DNA of 64,000 bases from Adenanthera pavonina (GCA_026686845.1 JAIVEN010000021.1:10992001-11056000), one strand, 5' to 3'; positions 45,802-56,611 are shown, numbered from the stretch's first letter. Made by a program: numbers and translations. The notes: a model not told the origin generated them from the letters alone.

Positions 45802-46273
45802 GTAAGTGATTGAAGCATACAGCCTAGGAGACGAGGAATTAAAACATCTTGTCAACCATTAAATCCCGCTGCACAACCACATGTGACTTTGAAAGTAAAA
45901 CAATCTTACTTGGAATTAACTGCATTATCTAACAAGTTTTAAAGCTTAATTGTTCAACAACGTGTTGCTGAAAACTGTATCATTAAATTTTGCTGTTTGC
46001 TGATGCAACAGATGCGCAAAATCTGAGGGAAAATCGTGTCGTTAACCGAGATAGTGAGTTTCTCAAGTTCACAGTTCAGATCATCCATTGGCCATTGCAG
46101 TGTTTAGTTTGATAAAACGCTGCGTTTAACCGAGATGCAGGGCGTGCTTTTCTTTGCAGGGGATTTGTTCTTCTTTGTCACGAACTGGGAGTAATCAAGC
46201 TCTCCCTTTCGCGCCATAGTCAAAGCCTCCAAAAAAAAAAAGTGCATCGAGAGAACTCGACAGCTGATGACTG
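45802..46273. other. No gene recognised
   Basis: Mixed-composition sequence downstream of the candidate exon, possibly intronic. No clear acceptor with a matching frame could be chosen. An A-rich tract lies at 46227-46241. Confidence 0.25.
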
Positions 46274-46655
46274 ATGGAGACATTTAGAGGTGAATGGAAG
46301 GGAGGATATGCTCGCTATTTGGGATATGGTACTGTTGAAAAGTCTAAGGCTTGGGTAATTTTGGAGGGCCTGGAACTTGGATGGCGTTTGGGCTTTAGAC
46401 GTTTGGAGGTTGAGGTTGAGCCTCTTCTGTTTTGCTGGAAAATTCAGAACTGCGTTGAGAGAGATTGGACGCTGAAATTCGTGCATGCTGGATGTAAGAA
46501 GAACAAGCGGACGCTTAGGCCAACTTGGCTACTCAGTCGAAGTACAAGCCAACTATCTTTGAGGATATCCCTATTGTTATTAGGGATCTTGTTACTGAAG
46601 ACGCTTCTGGGATCTTGATCCCCGACCTTGATATTTTTGTGTAATTTTGGGGCTT
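46274..46655 (+). pseudogene. LINE RNase H (RVT_3-type) fragment
   Basis: The frame from 46274 has the pattern of the RNase H domain at the end of plant LINE ORF2: GGYARYLGYGTVEKSKAW, then LEGLELGWRLGFRRLEVEVE, then NCVERDWTLKFVHAG. After a frameshift near 46540 the terminal block FEDIPIVIRDLVTEDASGI follows, then a stop. The catalytic Asp of the LEVEvDS motif is replaced. This is a small orphan piece; no upstream reverse transcriptase was seen. Confidence 0.65.
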
Positions 46656-47145
46656 GGCCCATCCTTGGTCACCAAGAAAAAGTCTCCAAACCTTTACCAC
46701 TGCAAATGGTAAGATCACTGTCCATACAAAAACCACTTCATTTGTTTCATCTTTAATCCCTAACATTGAATTTCATTGTTTCATCTGAGAAACCACCAGT
46801 ACTGTGAAAATCGACTGCTTGCTGCACTTGCTTTTTCCAGTATGATACTGCTGCTTGTTGTATTCTTTGATTTATGTTGTCACCCTAGCAATCAATTAAA
46901 GGATCATAAATTTCTTCGAACTCAAAACACACTTTTCTTGCTACTTGGTGTGTATGTGACATTTTCGAGGTTTCTTCAGCCAGTTATGGTTAGTTCTGTG
47001 AAATCATTAGTGCTCCAGTGAAGTTTAGAATTTTTGCTAAATGAAAATGTGAGACTCGTACTTTTCCATCTTTAGATGTGAATATTCAGTGTATGTGCTT
47101 TGATGATCCTAAGAATTAATTCAGTGGCTACAGGGTTTTCCTTTT
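46656..47145. other. No gene recognised
   Basis: Sequence between the LINE fragment and Copia-2. An open frame at 46776-47021 (plus) is hydrophobic in the middle but has no recognisable family. Confidence 0.25.
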
Positions 47146-47150
47146 ATATT

Positions 47151-47379
47151 TGACATGAATAGTGGTCAGAATAAATATTCTCAGATGATTTACAATTGAA
47201 GAGTACACGGGTATATATACAGGTTATCTTAGGAGCTAAAAAATGAATACAGAATATTTATAATAAATGTAGGGATTATAATTCATGATTCTATATTGAT
47301 CCTATGAAAGATAAGAATAGAAAAGAATCAACAAATATAATCTGAATAATATCTTAAAATATTCTAATATCTTCTAACA
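47151..47379 (-). repeat. Copia-2 3' LTR
   Basis: On the minus strand it starts TGTTAGAAGATATTAGAATA and ends CATGTCA. The polypurine tract TTAAGGGGAAG (plus 47380-47390) precedes it on that strand. TATATATA near 47213-47220 is a possible TATA box. Confidence 0.88.
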
Positions 47380-47511
47380 CTTCCCCTTAAGCTGGTGAGT
47401 GGATATTTGTCAATCCCAGCTTGGTGATCAAGTTCTGAAAATGAACACTAGACAATCTCTTTGTGAGAATATCAGCAAGTTGCTCTTCGGTATGAACAAA
47501 TGGTGTACAAA

Positions 47512-48700
47512 TTAAACAGTATCCAACTTCTCCTTTATAAAATGATGATCTACCTTAATATGCTTGGTCCAGTCATGCTGTACTGGATTGTGAGTAATAT
47601 TAATTGCTGATTTATTATCACAGTAAAGTTTCATCATACCATCCCATTTAACCTTCAAATATTCCAAGATTATCTTTATCCATAATAACTCACAGATTCC
47701 AAAGGCCATTGCTCTGAATTTAGCTTCTGCACTAGATCTGGCAATCACATTCTGTTTCTTGCTTCTCCAAGTGACAGTTTCCACCAAGAAAAGTTCAGTA
47801 ACTTGTCGTTGACTTTCGATCAACCATGGAACCTACATAATCTGCATCGATATAGGCTTCAAGAGTTAATCTATTTCCTCTTTTGAATAGGATTTCTTTG
47901 CCAAGTGTACCTTTCAAGTATTGCAGAATTCGATGTACAGCTCAAAGATGTGATTCCTTAGGAGCATGCATAAATTGGCTCACAACACTTACAACATAAG
48001 CTATGTCAGGCGTAGTATAAGACAGATATATTAGTTTGCCAACAAGCCTCTGATATGATCCTACATCAACAGTTGTATCGTCTGGGAAGTCACAAAGTTT
48101 GTGATTAATTTCTATTAGGGTATCTATCGATTTACATCCCAATTTACCTGTCTCAGTTAATAAATCAAAAGTATATTTCTGCTGTGATATAAAGATTCCT
48201 TACTTTGAATGAGCAACTTCAATTCCTAGGAAGTACTTAAGCCTCCCTAATTCTTTAATTTCAAACTCTCGCATCAATTGCTTCCTTAAGAAATTAATTC
48301 CTTTCATGTCATCTCCTGTGACTATAATGTCATTAACATAGATTAGTAACACTATCACTCCCCCTAAAGTCGAATGTATGATAAATAGTGTGTGATCACC
48401 TTGACTTTGCTTGTACCCCATACTAAGCATGACTTTTATAAATCTCCCAAATCATGCTCTTGGAGATTGTTTGAGCCCATAAAGTGCTTTTTTAAGTCTG
48501 CAAATTGTATTGGATGTAAGCTGAGAATGAAATCCCTGTGGAACCTCCATATAGATCTCATCTTCTAAATCACCATGTAAGAAGGCATTTTTAACATCGA
48601 ATTGTAGTAATTGCCAATCTCGGATAGCAGCAATAGACAGTAAAATCTGGACTGTATTCATTTTTGCAATAGGGGCAAAAGTCTTCACATAATCTATGCC
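47512..48700 (-). pseudogene. Copia-2 reverse transcriptase and RNase H
   Basis: The minus strand carries RT pieces at 48452-48688 (FDVKNAFLHGDLEDEIYMEV) and 48200-48430, where the catalytic YVDD has become YVND. RNase H pieces lie at 47942-48142 (SYQRLVGKLIYLSYTTPDIA) and 47512-47823 (AEAKFRAMAFG, then LYCDNKSAI). Stops and frameshifts separate them. The Asp-to-Asn change alone would abolish polymerase activity. Confidence 0.85.
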
Positions 48701-48832
48701 ATAGGTTTGAATATATCCTTTCGCAACTAACCGTGCCTTGTATCTTTCTAAGGAACCATTAGAGTTGAACTTAGTTGCGAAGACCTAGCGGCACCCAACT
48801 GGTTTCTTACCTCCCGGCAATGGAACCAGGTC

Positions 48833-50752
48833 CTATATCTTGTTTTTTTCTAGGGCTTCCATTTCCACTTTCATTACTTGTACCCAATTTTCATTTGCCA
48901 ATGCCTCAGATAAAGTTTTAGGAATGGAAATATCATTTAACTTTGCAAGAAAGGTTCTATGGCTGCAAGACAAATTGTTATAGGAAATGAAAGATGACAA
49001 AGGATATAATGGACGTTTTGTGCAACTGCGGGTACCTTTGTGTAAGGCAATAGGAAGATCATCATCTATATTTTTAGGGATATTTTCAAGGGAAGGAGTT
49101 ACCTTTGTGTCTTCAAGAACATGTGCCAATTCAGAAGATTGAACTTGCTTTGGTTGAGATGTCCCTTTCCTGCGAGAGTAAACCTGTAAAGGACAAGTGG
49201 AGAGTAGGGGCTATTGAGAATCACAGGAACTGGAAGGTCCAGAGGAGTCATTTGGTATTTTAAGAAAAAAGAGATCTTAACTCTGGTTATCAGGAAAGAC
49301 AGGTCTCTCTGAAAGAATATTATGAAAATATGACTCACATTCAGAAAAAGTCATATCAGCTGAGACATAGAATCTTTTTGAAGGAGGATGATAGCATTTG
49401 TATCTTTTCTGAGTAAGAGAATAACCAATGAACACACATTTTAGGGCTCGAGGATCAAGTTTGGTCCGATTTTGAGAATGCACATGAACAAAAGCAACAT
49501 AACCAAATATTCTTGGGATGAGATTATTCGAAGCTTTGAAGTCAGGGAAGAAGTGAGTAAGAAGTTGTATAGGACTTTTTGAACCAAGAGTCTGTGTAGG
49601 AAGCCTATTGATTATATAACTTGCAGTTAAAACTGTTTCCCCTCAATATTGTTTAGGAACATTATTTTGAAATAGCAAGGCTCTTGTGGTGGCTAGGAGA
49701 TGGACATTTTTTCTTTCAGCAACCCCATTTTGTTGTGGAGTATTAACACAAGAAGGCTCATGAATAATTCCCTGAGTATCAAAAAAGGTTGATAGAGATT
49801 GATTGAAAAAATCTTTTGCATTGTTAGAACGAAATCTCTGTATCCCAATCCCAAATTGAGTTTTGATCATATTGTAAAAGGATGGAAATATAGAGCTAAT
49901 ATCAGATTTTTGTTTCAAAATATAGATTCAAGTTACACAAGTGCAATCATCAATAAAGGACACAAACAATCGAGATCCAGAAGTATTAGGAATATTTGAA
50001 GGGCCCCAAATATCACTATGAATTAAATTAAAAGGAACATAAGCTCTTTTATTACGAATAGGAAATGAAGATCGTTTGTGTTTAACAAATTCACAAACAT
50101 CACAATGAAAGGACTTAATATCTAGGTCTTTAAACAAAAAAGGAAACATCATTTTAATAACATGAAAAGAAGGATAACCAAAACGGCGATGATGAAGCCA
50201 AATGCGGTATTTATTCAAACTGAATTCTTTGGAATGAAAGGAAGAGGAAAACAAACTTTGAAATCCATCACGTCCATTGCACTCATCAAGGAAATAAAGT
50301 CCATCTTTTTCTTTGGCAAGTCCAATCTTCTGTCTCGTGCCCAGTTCCTGAATTTCACAATAGGAAGAAAAGAATAAAGCACAACAATTAGAATTGTTGG
50401 TAAGTCTTTTAACAGATATAAGATTGATACGAAGCTTAGGAATGTGCAAAACATTTCTCAAGATGAGAGATGGACTTAAACGGATATCATCTTGACCGGC
50501 AACAGTAAGAACATAACCATTAACTATTATAACCTTTCTGGTACTAGGACATGGATTATAAGAGATAAATTTTTTTGAAGAATTGGTCATATGGTTATTA
50601 GCTTCAGAATCCATGATCCATGAATCAAGAGAAACCTTATTTGAGGCAGTAAGAGCAGATGACAATTGAGTAATAACAGATGAAGGTTCAATAGAAATAC
50701 CTGAGAACACCAAAGAACATATACTTGAAGTACTGATAGTATTCTTCTCCAA
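48833..50752 (-). pseudogene. Copia-2 protease and integrase
   Basis: The long frame 49928-50752 contains the protease site in the mutated form DSEANNH (normally DSGANNH). The pre-integrase region has a damaged HHCC motif (FGYPSF where GHPS is usual), and the integrase motif IHSDIWGP follows. The core continues at 49643-49918 with FRSNNAKDF, where the second catalytic Asp is Asn, and QNGVAERKN with the catalytic Glu intact. The C-terminal integrase part (RALKCVFIGYSLTQKRYKCY) is at 49277-49483. The linker to RT is at 48833-49129. Confidence 0.85.
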
Positions 50753-50848
50753 TGATTCTAATAAACTCCTTAATTTTCCAATCTCATCCTTAAGATTAGG
50801 ATGGCTGAAGCTTTCCTCTCCACTTGAAACTTCCGTTGCTACATGAGC

Positions 50849-51711
50849 TTACCCTTGTCCCTTCTTCATATTCGGAGGTTTACAATGAAGCTTCCAACAT
50901 CTATCCTTGGTGTGACGAGGCTTGTTGCAATTAGTACACCATAGGGAGTTGTTAGAATGCTTTGGTTGAGGAGCTTGATTGATACTCTTTGATACTAAAG
51001 CAGAACTTTCAATTGTCTTGGACTCCATCATCACATTCCTACGTCCTTCTTCTGCTAAAACAATAGCAATAGAAAGTTCAGAGTAGGTAATTCTTCTCTC
51101 CCAAGTATTTGAATTCTTACAGTATCAAAATTTGCATTCAATCCTACAAGATATTTAAATATTCTTTCTTTCTCCATAAAGCGCTTTAGGATAACAGTAT
51201 CTTCAGTACATTTCATCATAATACACTGATAATGATCCAATTCCTGCTCCAAACTTTTCATTAGGGTAGAATACTTATTAATATATTTACCTTCCTATTT
51301 AGTAGAAGAGATTTTTGTCTTAATCTCATAGATCTAAGTATCATCCTTCACTTTTGAATAGGTTTGATGCACAAAATTCCAAATCTCTTTAGCAGAACTC
51401 AGGAATAAACATGATTTACTAACTTCAGGATCCATGGAATGCCACAGCCATGGCATAATCAGCGATTCTTCTTCATCCTAGGCATCAAACTTTGGATCAC
51501 TTGGTTTAGAACCCGTACCCAATAAATAACTGAGTTTTTCACGTCCTTTCAGAAATGTGTGAACAAATTGAGATCAACTCAAAAAATTTTTTCCATTCAA
51601 TCTATAAGCCATTGGAACAACCTGCAACTCCCCAAAGACACCACTGATACTAGTGTGATTACTGACAGTGGAAGACTCAGTATTAGGACCGATAGTAGAT
51701 GATTTACTCAT
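50849..51711 (-). pseudogene. Copia-2 gag
   Basis: The start is ATG at 51711 on the minus strand. Recognisable UBN2-type gag pieces include the MAYRLNGKNFLS segment and, at 51055-51261, the SLEQELDHYQCIMMKCTEDT region. The zinc knuckle near 50890-50935 reads CTNCNKPRHTKDRC and keeps all four ligands. At least four in-frame stops disrupt the gene. Confidence 0.75.
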
Positions 51712-51894
51712 GACTGAAACAAGTGTAGAAAAAGATGGAAGTGGTCAACAGGAATGTGCTGGTCGGAGATTGAGCGTAAACAGTGACGCCTGTGAACAGT
51801 GACACGCAAACAGTGAACAGTGCCATCGTGAACAGTATGCGGACAAAAAAATCAGGGCAGAAGGAAAAATATGATCAGAGAAGAAATAGAGCTT

Positions 51895-51907
51895 GACTCT
51901 AATACCA
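51895..51907 (-). other. Copia-2 primer binding site
   Basis: On the minus strand TGGTATTAGAGTC follows directly after the CA end of the 5' LTR. It matches the usual initiator tRNA-Met site (TGGTATCAGAGC type) with one or two changes. Confidence 0.8.
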
Positions 51908-52136
51908 TGACATGAATAGTGGTCGGAAAAAATATTCTCTAATGATTTATAATTGAGGAGTGCATGGGTATATATACAAGTTACCCTAGGAGCTAAAAAA
52001 TGAATACAAAATATTTACAATAAATGTAGGAATTATAATTCCTGATTTTATGCTAATTCTATGAAAGATAAGAATAGAAAAGAATCAACAAATATAATTT
52101 GAATAATATCCTAAAATATTCTAATATCTTCTAACA
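51908..52136 (-). repeat. Copia-2 5' LTR
   Basis: Same length as the partner LTR. Differences are mostly transitions. It runs TG to CA on the plus strand and is flanked by ATATT at 52137-52141. Confidence 0.88.
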
Positions 52137-52265
52137 ATATTAATTACTGAAACTGATTTGTAGCTTTTGTTTCCCACATCACATTCTGTAAACCATTTTC
52201 AACAGCATTGGCTAAGTCAATAGTGTGATTAATTTTGTGCTAATGTAGTACTTGTATGATTTACC

Positions 52266-52430
52266 TGGACTTCTGAAGTTTGCTTTTATTTCCTCCAAGG
52301 TAATAAGCTTTGGTAAATGGGCATAAAAATTAGAAATAGGAATTTTTCTTTTGAAATTATCAAGCATGAGAAGTGCATCCACTTTTGCTGCAGTGTCTTT
52401 CTTGGTTCTTTCCTCTGTCAGCAATCTTGC
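52266..52430 (-). CDS. Orphan exon-like segment, protein not recognised
   Basis: On the minus strand a 165-nt open stretch lies between an acceptor-like AGATAG|GC and a donor-like CCAG|GTAAAT. It encodes a Lys-rich segment with LLTEERTKKDTAAKVDALL, then PISNFYAHLPKLITLEEIKA. Composition and phrase structure look like real protein, but I cannot name a family and no neighbouring exon was found. It is wedged between Copia-2 and the PPR gene, so it may be a relic of a gene broken by the retrotransposon. Confidence 0.35.
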
Positions 52431-52897
52431 CTATCTTTGTTTACAGGTATATGGCAATAAAATTGTTTACAATTAATGGGTTGCTTTGCCATTGGACAAA
52501 AACATGTTTCAGGCCGCTAATAAACTAATATATGAGTGGTTGAGTACAAGAAATGTCATGCACTTCCTAGTAAGGCAAACTTTGCTGTTAACTGGATATG
52601 GTCTTGCCAATGTGTACTGGAGTTTTCCTGGCTACTTTGCTACAAATGCAGTTATTGGAGTTTGATGCCAAAGATGTTTTTCAAAGGCTACTATCAATTC
52701 ATCTCAAGAAGAAAGTGATTGCCAAATCCAGCAAGAAAGTTGAATGAAGTTGAAGGACATTCAATGCCTTTACTTTTCCAAGTCAAAGGGAAAAAATAGC
52801 AGAAAAAGTGGACTGTAGCAGAAGTGGATGTTTGTTGCAAAGGGAATACTGAGAATGATTTTTTTTTTTTCGGTAAGACTGAGAATGAATTTAAGAG
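52431..52897 (+). other. Upstream region of the PPR gene
   Basis: No other gene recognised. It includes a T12 run at 52860-52871 just before the PPR start. It probably contains the promoter and 5' untranslated sequence, but no specific element can be assigned. Confidence 0.4.
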
Positions 52898-55516
52898 ATG
52901 CATCTGCCATCCATTCCTAGAGCAGCTTCAATTGTCATCACCATCACCAATCCCTTCCAATCCACTTACAAATCTGGCCTTCTTCGGTCCTTGCCATTTT
53001 CGTCACGTTCTTCATCTTCTATATGGTTTTCCATTCTTCGCGATGCCATTGCCACATCCAACTTGCTGCTTGGAAAGTGTGCACATGCGTGTATACTCAA
53101 ATCAGGACGATTCCCAGACCGTTTTTTAATCAACAATCTGATCACCATGTATAACAAATGTGGGTCACTACTGTTAGCACGTCGGTTGTTTAACATATCA
53201 CCTGAAAGAGACCTTGTTACCTGGAATGCCATTCTCGCTGCATATGCAGATGCTGGACATGCTGAGATAGAGAATATTCAAGAGGGATTTTACCTTTTCC
53301 GATCTCTCCGTAAATCTGTTGTCTTAACTAGTCGTCATACTTTGGCCCCTGTGTTTAAGATGTGTCTACTCTCAGGTTATGCCTGGGCTTCGGAGGCTGT
53401 GCATGGGTATGCTGTCAAGATTGGACTGGAATGGGATGTGTTTGTTGCTGGGGCTTTGGTGAATATATACTCTAAGTTTCAACGAATCAGAGAGGCCCGC
53501 ATCTTGTTTGATGGGATGCCTTCAAGGGATGTTGTACTGTGGAATGTCATGCTGAAGGCATATGTGGAAGTGGGTCTTGAGAATGAGGCGCTGCTTCTGT
53601 TCTCTACATTTCATCGAAGTGGGCTGCATCCTGATATTATCAGTGTCCATACTCTTCTTATGGGCCTAAGGAAAACAGAATTTGAAAGGCAGTTAAGTCA
53701 GCTTCAAGCTTATATGACGAAGTTGTTTCCATGTGATGATGATTCTGATGTAATTGTGTGGAACAAGGCATTGTCCGACTATCACCAAGCAGGTGAAGCT
53801 TGGCTAGCTATTGATTTATTTATAGATATGATGAGATCAAAAGTAGCATATGATTGCTTGACATTTGTTGTGATTCTTTCTGTGGTTGCAAGTATAAAGC
53901 ATCTTGAACTGGGTAAACAGATTCATGGCATAGTTGTAACATTAGGGTTGGATCAAGTTGTATCTGTTGCAAATAGTCTTCTCAATATGTACATAAAAGC
54001 AGATTCTATTTACAATTCAAAAAAAATGTTCAATCAAATGAAAGAAGTGGATTTAATATCGTGGAATACTATGATATCTGGTTTTGCTCTAAGTGGTGCA
54101 GAGGAAGAGTCTGTAGGTCTGTTTTTTGATCTATTATGCAGTGGTGTAATGCCAGATCAATTCACCATTGCAAGTGTTTTGAGGGCTTGTTCCTCTCGTA
54201 AGGAGGGCTTATATCTTGGTAAACAGATTCATGCTTATTCAATTAAAATTGGTATTATCATTGATTCCTTTGTTTCAACTTCTCTAATTGATGTCTATTG
54301 TAAGGGCGGAAAGATGGTGGAGGCGGAGTTGCTTTTTCAAAGCCAAGATGAATTTGATTTGGCAACTTGGAATGCTATGATGTTTGGATACATATCGAGC
54401 AACAACAATCACAAAGCTTTGAGGCTATTCAGTCTCTTACATAAAAGTGGAGAGAGGGCAGATGAAATTACCATGGCAAATGTTGCCAAAGCCTCCGGAT
54501 GCTTGGTGGGGCTTCAAGAAGGGAAGCAAATTCATGCTGTTGTTATAAAAAGGGGATTCAATTTAGATCTGTATGTCATTAGTGGTATTCTAGGCATGTA
54601 TCTAAAATGTGGAGAATTGGAATATGCGCAGAGAGCCTTCAATGAGATCCCTGTGCCCGATGATGTTGCATGGACTACTATGATTTCAGGATGTGTGGAA
54701 AATGGAGATGAGGAACATGCTACTCTTATATACCATCAGATGAGGCTTGCTGGGGTGCGACTTGATGAGTATATGTTTGCTACCATTATCAAGGCTAGTT
54801 CGCTTCTGACAGCATTGGAACAAGGGAAACAGATTCATGCAAATGTGATAAAGTTGAATTGTGCTATGGATCCTTACGTCATGACCGCACTTGTTGATAT
54901 GTATGCCAAGTGTGGGAACATAGAGGATGCATACGGCTTATTTAAGAGAATGAACATGAGGAGTATTTCCTTATGGAATGCAATGTTGTTAGGATTAGCT
55001 CAACATGGAAATGCTGAAGAAGCCCTCTACCTTTTCAAAGAAATGAAATCTAGGGGTACAATGCCGGATAAAGTTACTTTTATTGGAGTCCTTTCTGCTT
55101 GTAGTCATTCTGGTTTAGTATCTGAAGCCTATGAAAATTTTTATTCCATGCAAAAAGATTATGGCATTGAACCTGAGGTTGAACATTACTCTTGTCTTGT
55201 TGATGCCCTTAGTCGTGCAGGGCATATTCAAGAAGCTGAAAAGGTGATGCTATCAATGCCCTTTGAAGGGTCTGCTTCAATGTATAGAATACTGCTTAAT
55301 GCTTGTAGGTCTGAAGGGGACAAAGAGACAGGAAAGCGTGTGGCAGAGAAGCTTTTTTCATTGGAGCCATTTGATTCAGCAGCTTATGTTCTTTTATCCA
55401 ATATCTATGCAGCTGCTAACGAATGGGGCAATGTGATGCGGGCTAGAAATATGATGAAACGGATCCATGCTAAGAAGAATCCAGGATTCAGTTGGGTAGA
55501 TGTGAAGAACTGTTAG
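52898..55516 (+). CDS. PLS-class pentatricopeptide repeat protein, DYW part missing
   Basis: A single uninterrupted 872-codon frame; PPR genes are commonly intronless. Residues about 1-45 are rich in Ser, Arg and hydrophobic residues with few acidic ones, like a mitochondrial or plastid transit peptide. From about residue 65 to 770 there are PLS-type PPR motifs (LINNLITMYNKCG, NAMLLGLAQHGNAEEALYLF, LVDMYAKCGNIEDAYGLF), roughly 18-20 by periodicity. An E-type region follows (VLLSNIYAAANEWGNVMRAR) and ends GFSWVDVKNC. The overall pattern is that of Arabidopsis At4g33170, a DYW protein of about 990 residues, judged from memory. The C-terminal E+/DYW part is absent here. By family, it acts in organellar RNA editing or processing. 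Either it is a truncated functional gene needing a DYW partner, or an early pseudogene. Confidence 0.9.
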   Translation: MHLPSIPRAASIVITITNPFQSTYKSGLLRSLPFSSRSSSSIWFSILRDAIATSNLLLGKCAHACILKSGRFPDRFLINNLITMYNKCGSLLLARRLFNISPERDLVTWNAILAAYADAGHAEIENIQEGFYLFRSLRKSVVLTSRHTLAPVFKMCLLSGYAWASEAVHGYAVKIGLEWDVFVAGALVNIYSKFQRIREARILFDGMPSRDVVLWNVMLKAYVEVGLENEALLLFSTFHRSGLHPDIISVHTLLMGLRKTEFERQLSQLQAYMTKLFPCDDDSDVIVWNKALSDYHQAGEAWLAIDLFIDMMRSKVAYDCLTFVVILSVVASIKHLELGKQIHGIVVTLGLDQVVSVANSLLNMYIKADSIYNSKKMFNQMKEVDLISWNTMISGFALSGAEEESVGLFFDLLCSGVMPDQFTIASVLRACSSRKEGLYLGKQIHAYSIKIGIIIDSFVSTSLIDVYCKGGKMVEAELLFQSQDEFDLATWNAMMFGYISSNNNHKALRLFSLLHKSGERADEITMANVAKASGCLVGLQEGKQIHAVVIKRGFNLDLYVISGILGMYLKCGELEYAQRAFNEIPVPDDVAWTTMISGCVENGDEEHATLIYHQMRLAGVRLDEYMFATIIKASSLLTALEQGKQIHANVIKLNCAMDPYVMTALVDMYAKCGNIEDAYGLFKRMNMRSISLWNAMLLGLAQHGNAEEALYLFKEMKSRGTMPDKVTFIGVLSACSHSGLVSEAYENFYSMQKDYGIEPEVEHYSCLVDALSRAGHIQEAEKVMLSMPFEGSASMYRILLNACRSEGDKETGKRVAEKLFSLEPFDSAAYVLLSNIYAAANEWGNVMRARNMMKRIHAKKNPGFSWVDVKNC

Positions 55517-55587
55517 ATATTTGTATATCTATTCTCCATTCAAGTAAGAGACAAATCTTTTTGTTTAAATATGTAAAACAGATCTTA

Positions 55588-55755
55588 GTTGCTGAACGAG
55601 TGCGCACCTCTTACCCCTGTGAATTTTCAACCTTTTGTTGAAGCTCAGATAGGAGCATTGTCACGTAGGAATCTGGATCTCTCCTGGGTACGAACCATCC
55701 GGCAGGAGAGTAAAAAAGTGGGTCAGACCCACACCTTAGTGGATCCCATTGACTC
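55588..55755. repeat. Dispersed repeat B, copy 2
   Basis: It matches 1336-1500. It lies 70 bp after the PPR stop codon, in the place where a DYW-encoding sequence would be expected. It may mark the insertion or rearrangement that truncated the gene. Confidence 0.55.
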
Positions 55756-55774
55756 TCGCTCTCGTACATGATGT

Positions 55775-56330
55775 TCCATATGTGGGACAGGGTTATGGAG
55801 CTTGTGGAGGCGTAGTGGAGAGACTCACATGGTAACTGGTTGTTGGCAGGCTTCAGACATAGTTTGGTTTTCATGTCCCCTACTGCGGCTGAGCTTGAAA
55901 CGAGTAGAATTGGTATCCAAATTCGTAAACATTACAGATACAAGAAAGTCCTGATACATTCTGACTCTTTCATTTTCAGAGATGGTGGAGTTTTTTTTTT
56001 TGGTACAAAAGAGGGCATGAGCCCAAACAAAAAACTAAAAGACTCAAGGAGAATGGGATTGAGATCCCAAGCTTTCTTCCAGCACCAGGGCCCGCAGCTG
56101 AACAGGGGCCATGTCATATAAGGTAGATATAGTGAAGCCAATCTTTGCAAGCATATCGTAAGAGATGAGATTCAACAAGTGAGATCTATGCTTTGAGAAC
56201 TGAGAAGTTGAACTTCATCCCGCAGAGAGGTCCTGCAGTGTGCTGACCTGCTTGCGAAACAGGCCCTTACTGGAGATACCGAGTGGATCATTTTGAAGGA
56301 GGCTCCCTTGGGCTTGGAGTGAAAACTTCT
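55775..56330 (+). pseudogene. LINE RNase H fragment, interrupted
   Basis: The plus strand encodes DSHGNWLLAGFRHSL, then AAELETSRIGIQIRKHY and KVLIHSDS, which is the N-terminal half of a LINE-type RNase H domain. After about 180 bp of other sequence comes REVLQCADLLAKQALTGD, then WIILKEAPLGLE and a stop, the C-terminal half. Both halves are in the order expected of one domain. It is an orphan piece with no reverse transcriptase nearby. Confidence 0.6.
55983..56165 (-). mobile_element. Inserted LINE or SINE 3' end within the RNase H fragment
   Basis: The block begins with a T10-12 tract at about 55990-56001, the reverse complement of an A tail. It continues with sequence whose minus strand reads TTTGGGCTCATGCCCTCTTT, a phrase typical of LINE 3' untranslated ends. 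It separates the two halves of the RNase H domain. The exact boundaries and target duplication could not be fixed. Confidence 0.45.
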
Positions 56331-56611
56331 TTTGTTTCGGATATGTCCTCCGTGGACTCTACTATGAATTCTAGTCTGTTTTTTCTTGAAGTTGTACCTT
56401 GCCCTTTTTGATTTTTTTTTGAGGAAAAAAGAGTTTTGGGCCTGTTCCGTATGTGGTGATCTAATTGCTGAATTCAAGTGATGAAGTCTCTCAGAATTGA
56501 TGCTAATGTGCCAAAACGAAATGCAACTGCAAGCTTTGAGATGAAATTTCCTGCGGGTTCCTACGAGGGTCAAGATGGCCCCGCAATGTGCAAACTAGAG
56601 ATTATTCAGTT
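56331..56611. other. No gene recognised
   Basis: Probable LINE 3' flank after the RNase H stop codon. Antisense open frames here have no recognisable similarity. Confidence 0.25.

Larger units (their letters stand above)
47151..52136 (-). mobile_element. Copia-2, complete but dead Ty1/copia element (4,986 bp)
   Basis: The LTRs at 47151-47379 and 51908-52136 have identical length (229 bp) and differ at about 22 positions by eye. A perfect 5-bp duplication ATATT lies at 47146-47150 and 52137-52141. A tRNA-Met-type primer site and a polypurine tract sit next to the LTRs on the minus strand. Internal order is gag, protease, integrase, RT, RNase H. Size and order are standard for plant copia elements. 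Many stops, frameshifts and catalytic substitutions are present. The LTR divergence makes it much older than the gypsy element at 31.3-39.3 kb. Confidence 0.92.

Noticed and set aside
52860..52897. Alternative upstream start for the PPR gene
   Set aside because: The overlapping frame from 52824 is in another phase and ends at 53129. ATG 52898 opens the long PPR frame with a transit-like N terminus.
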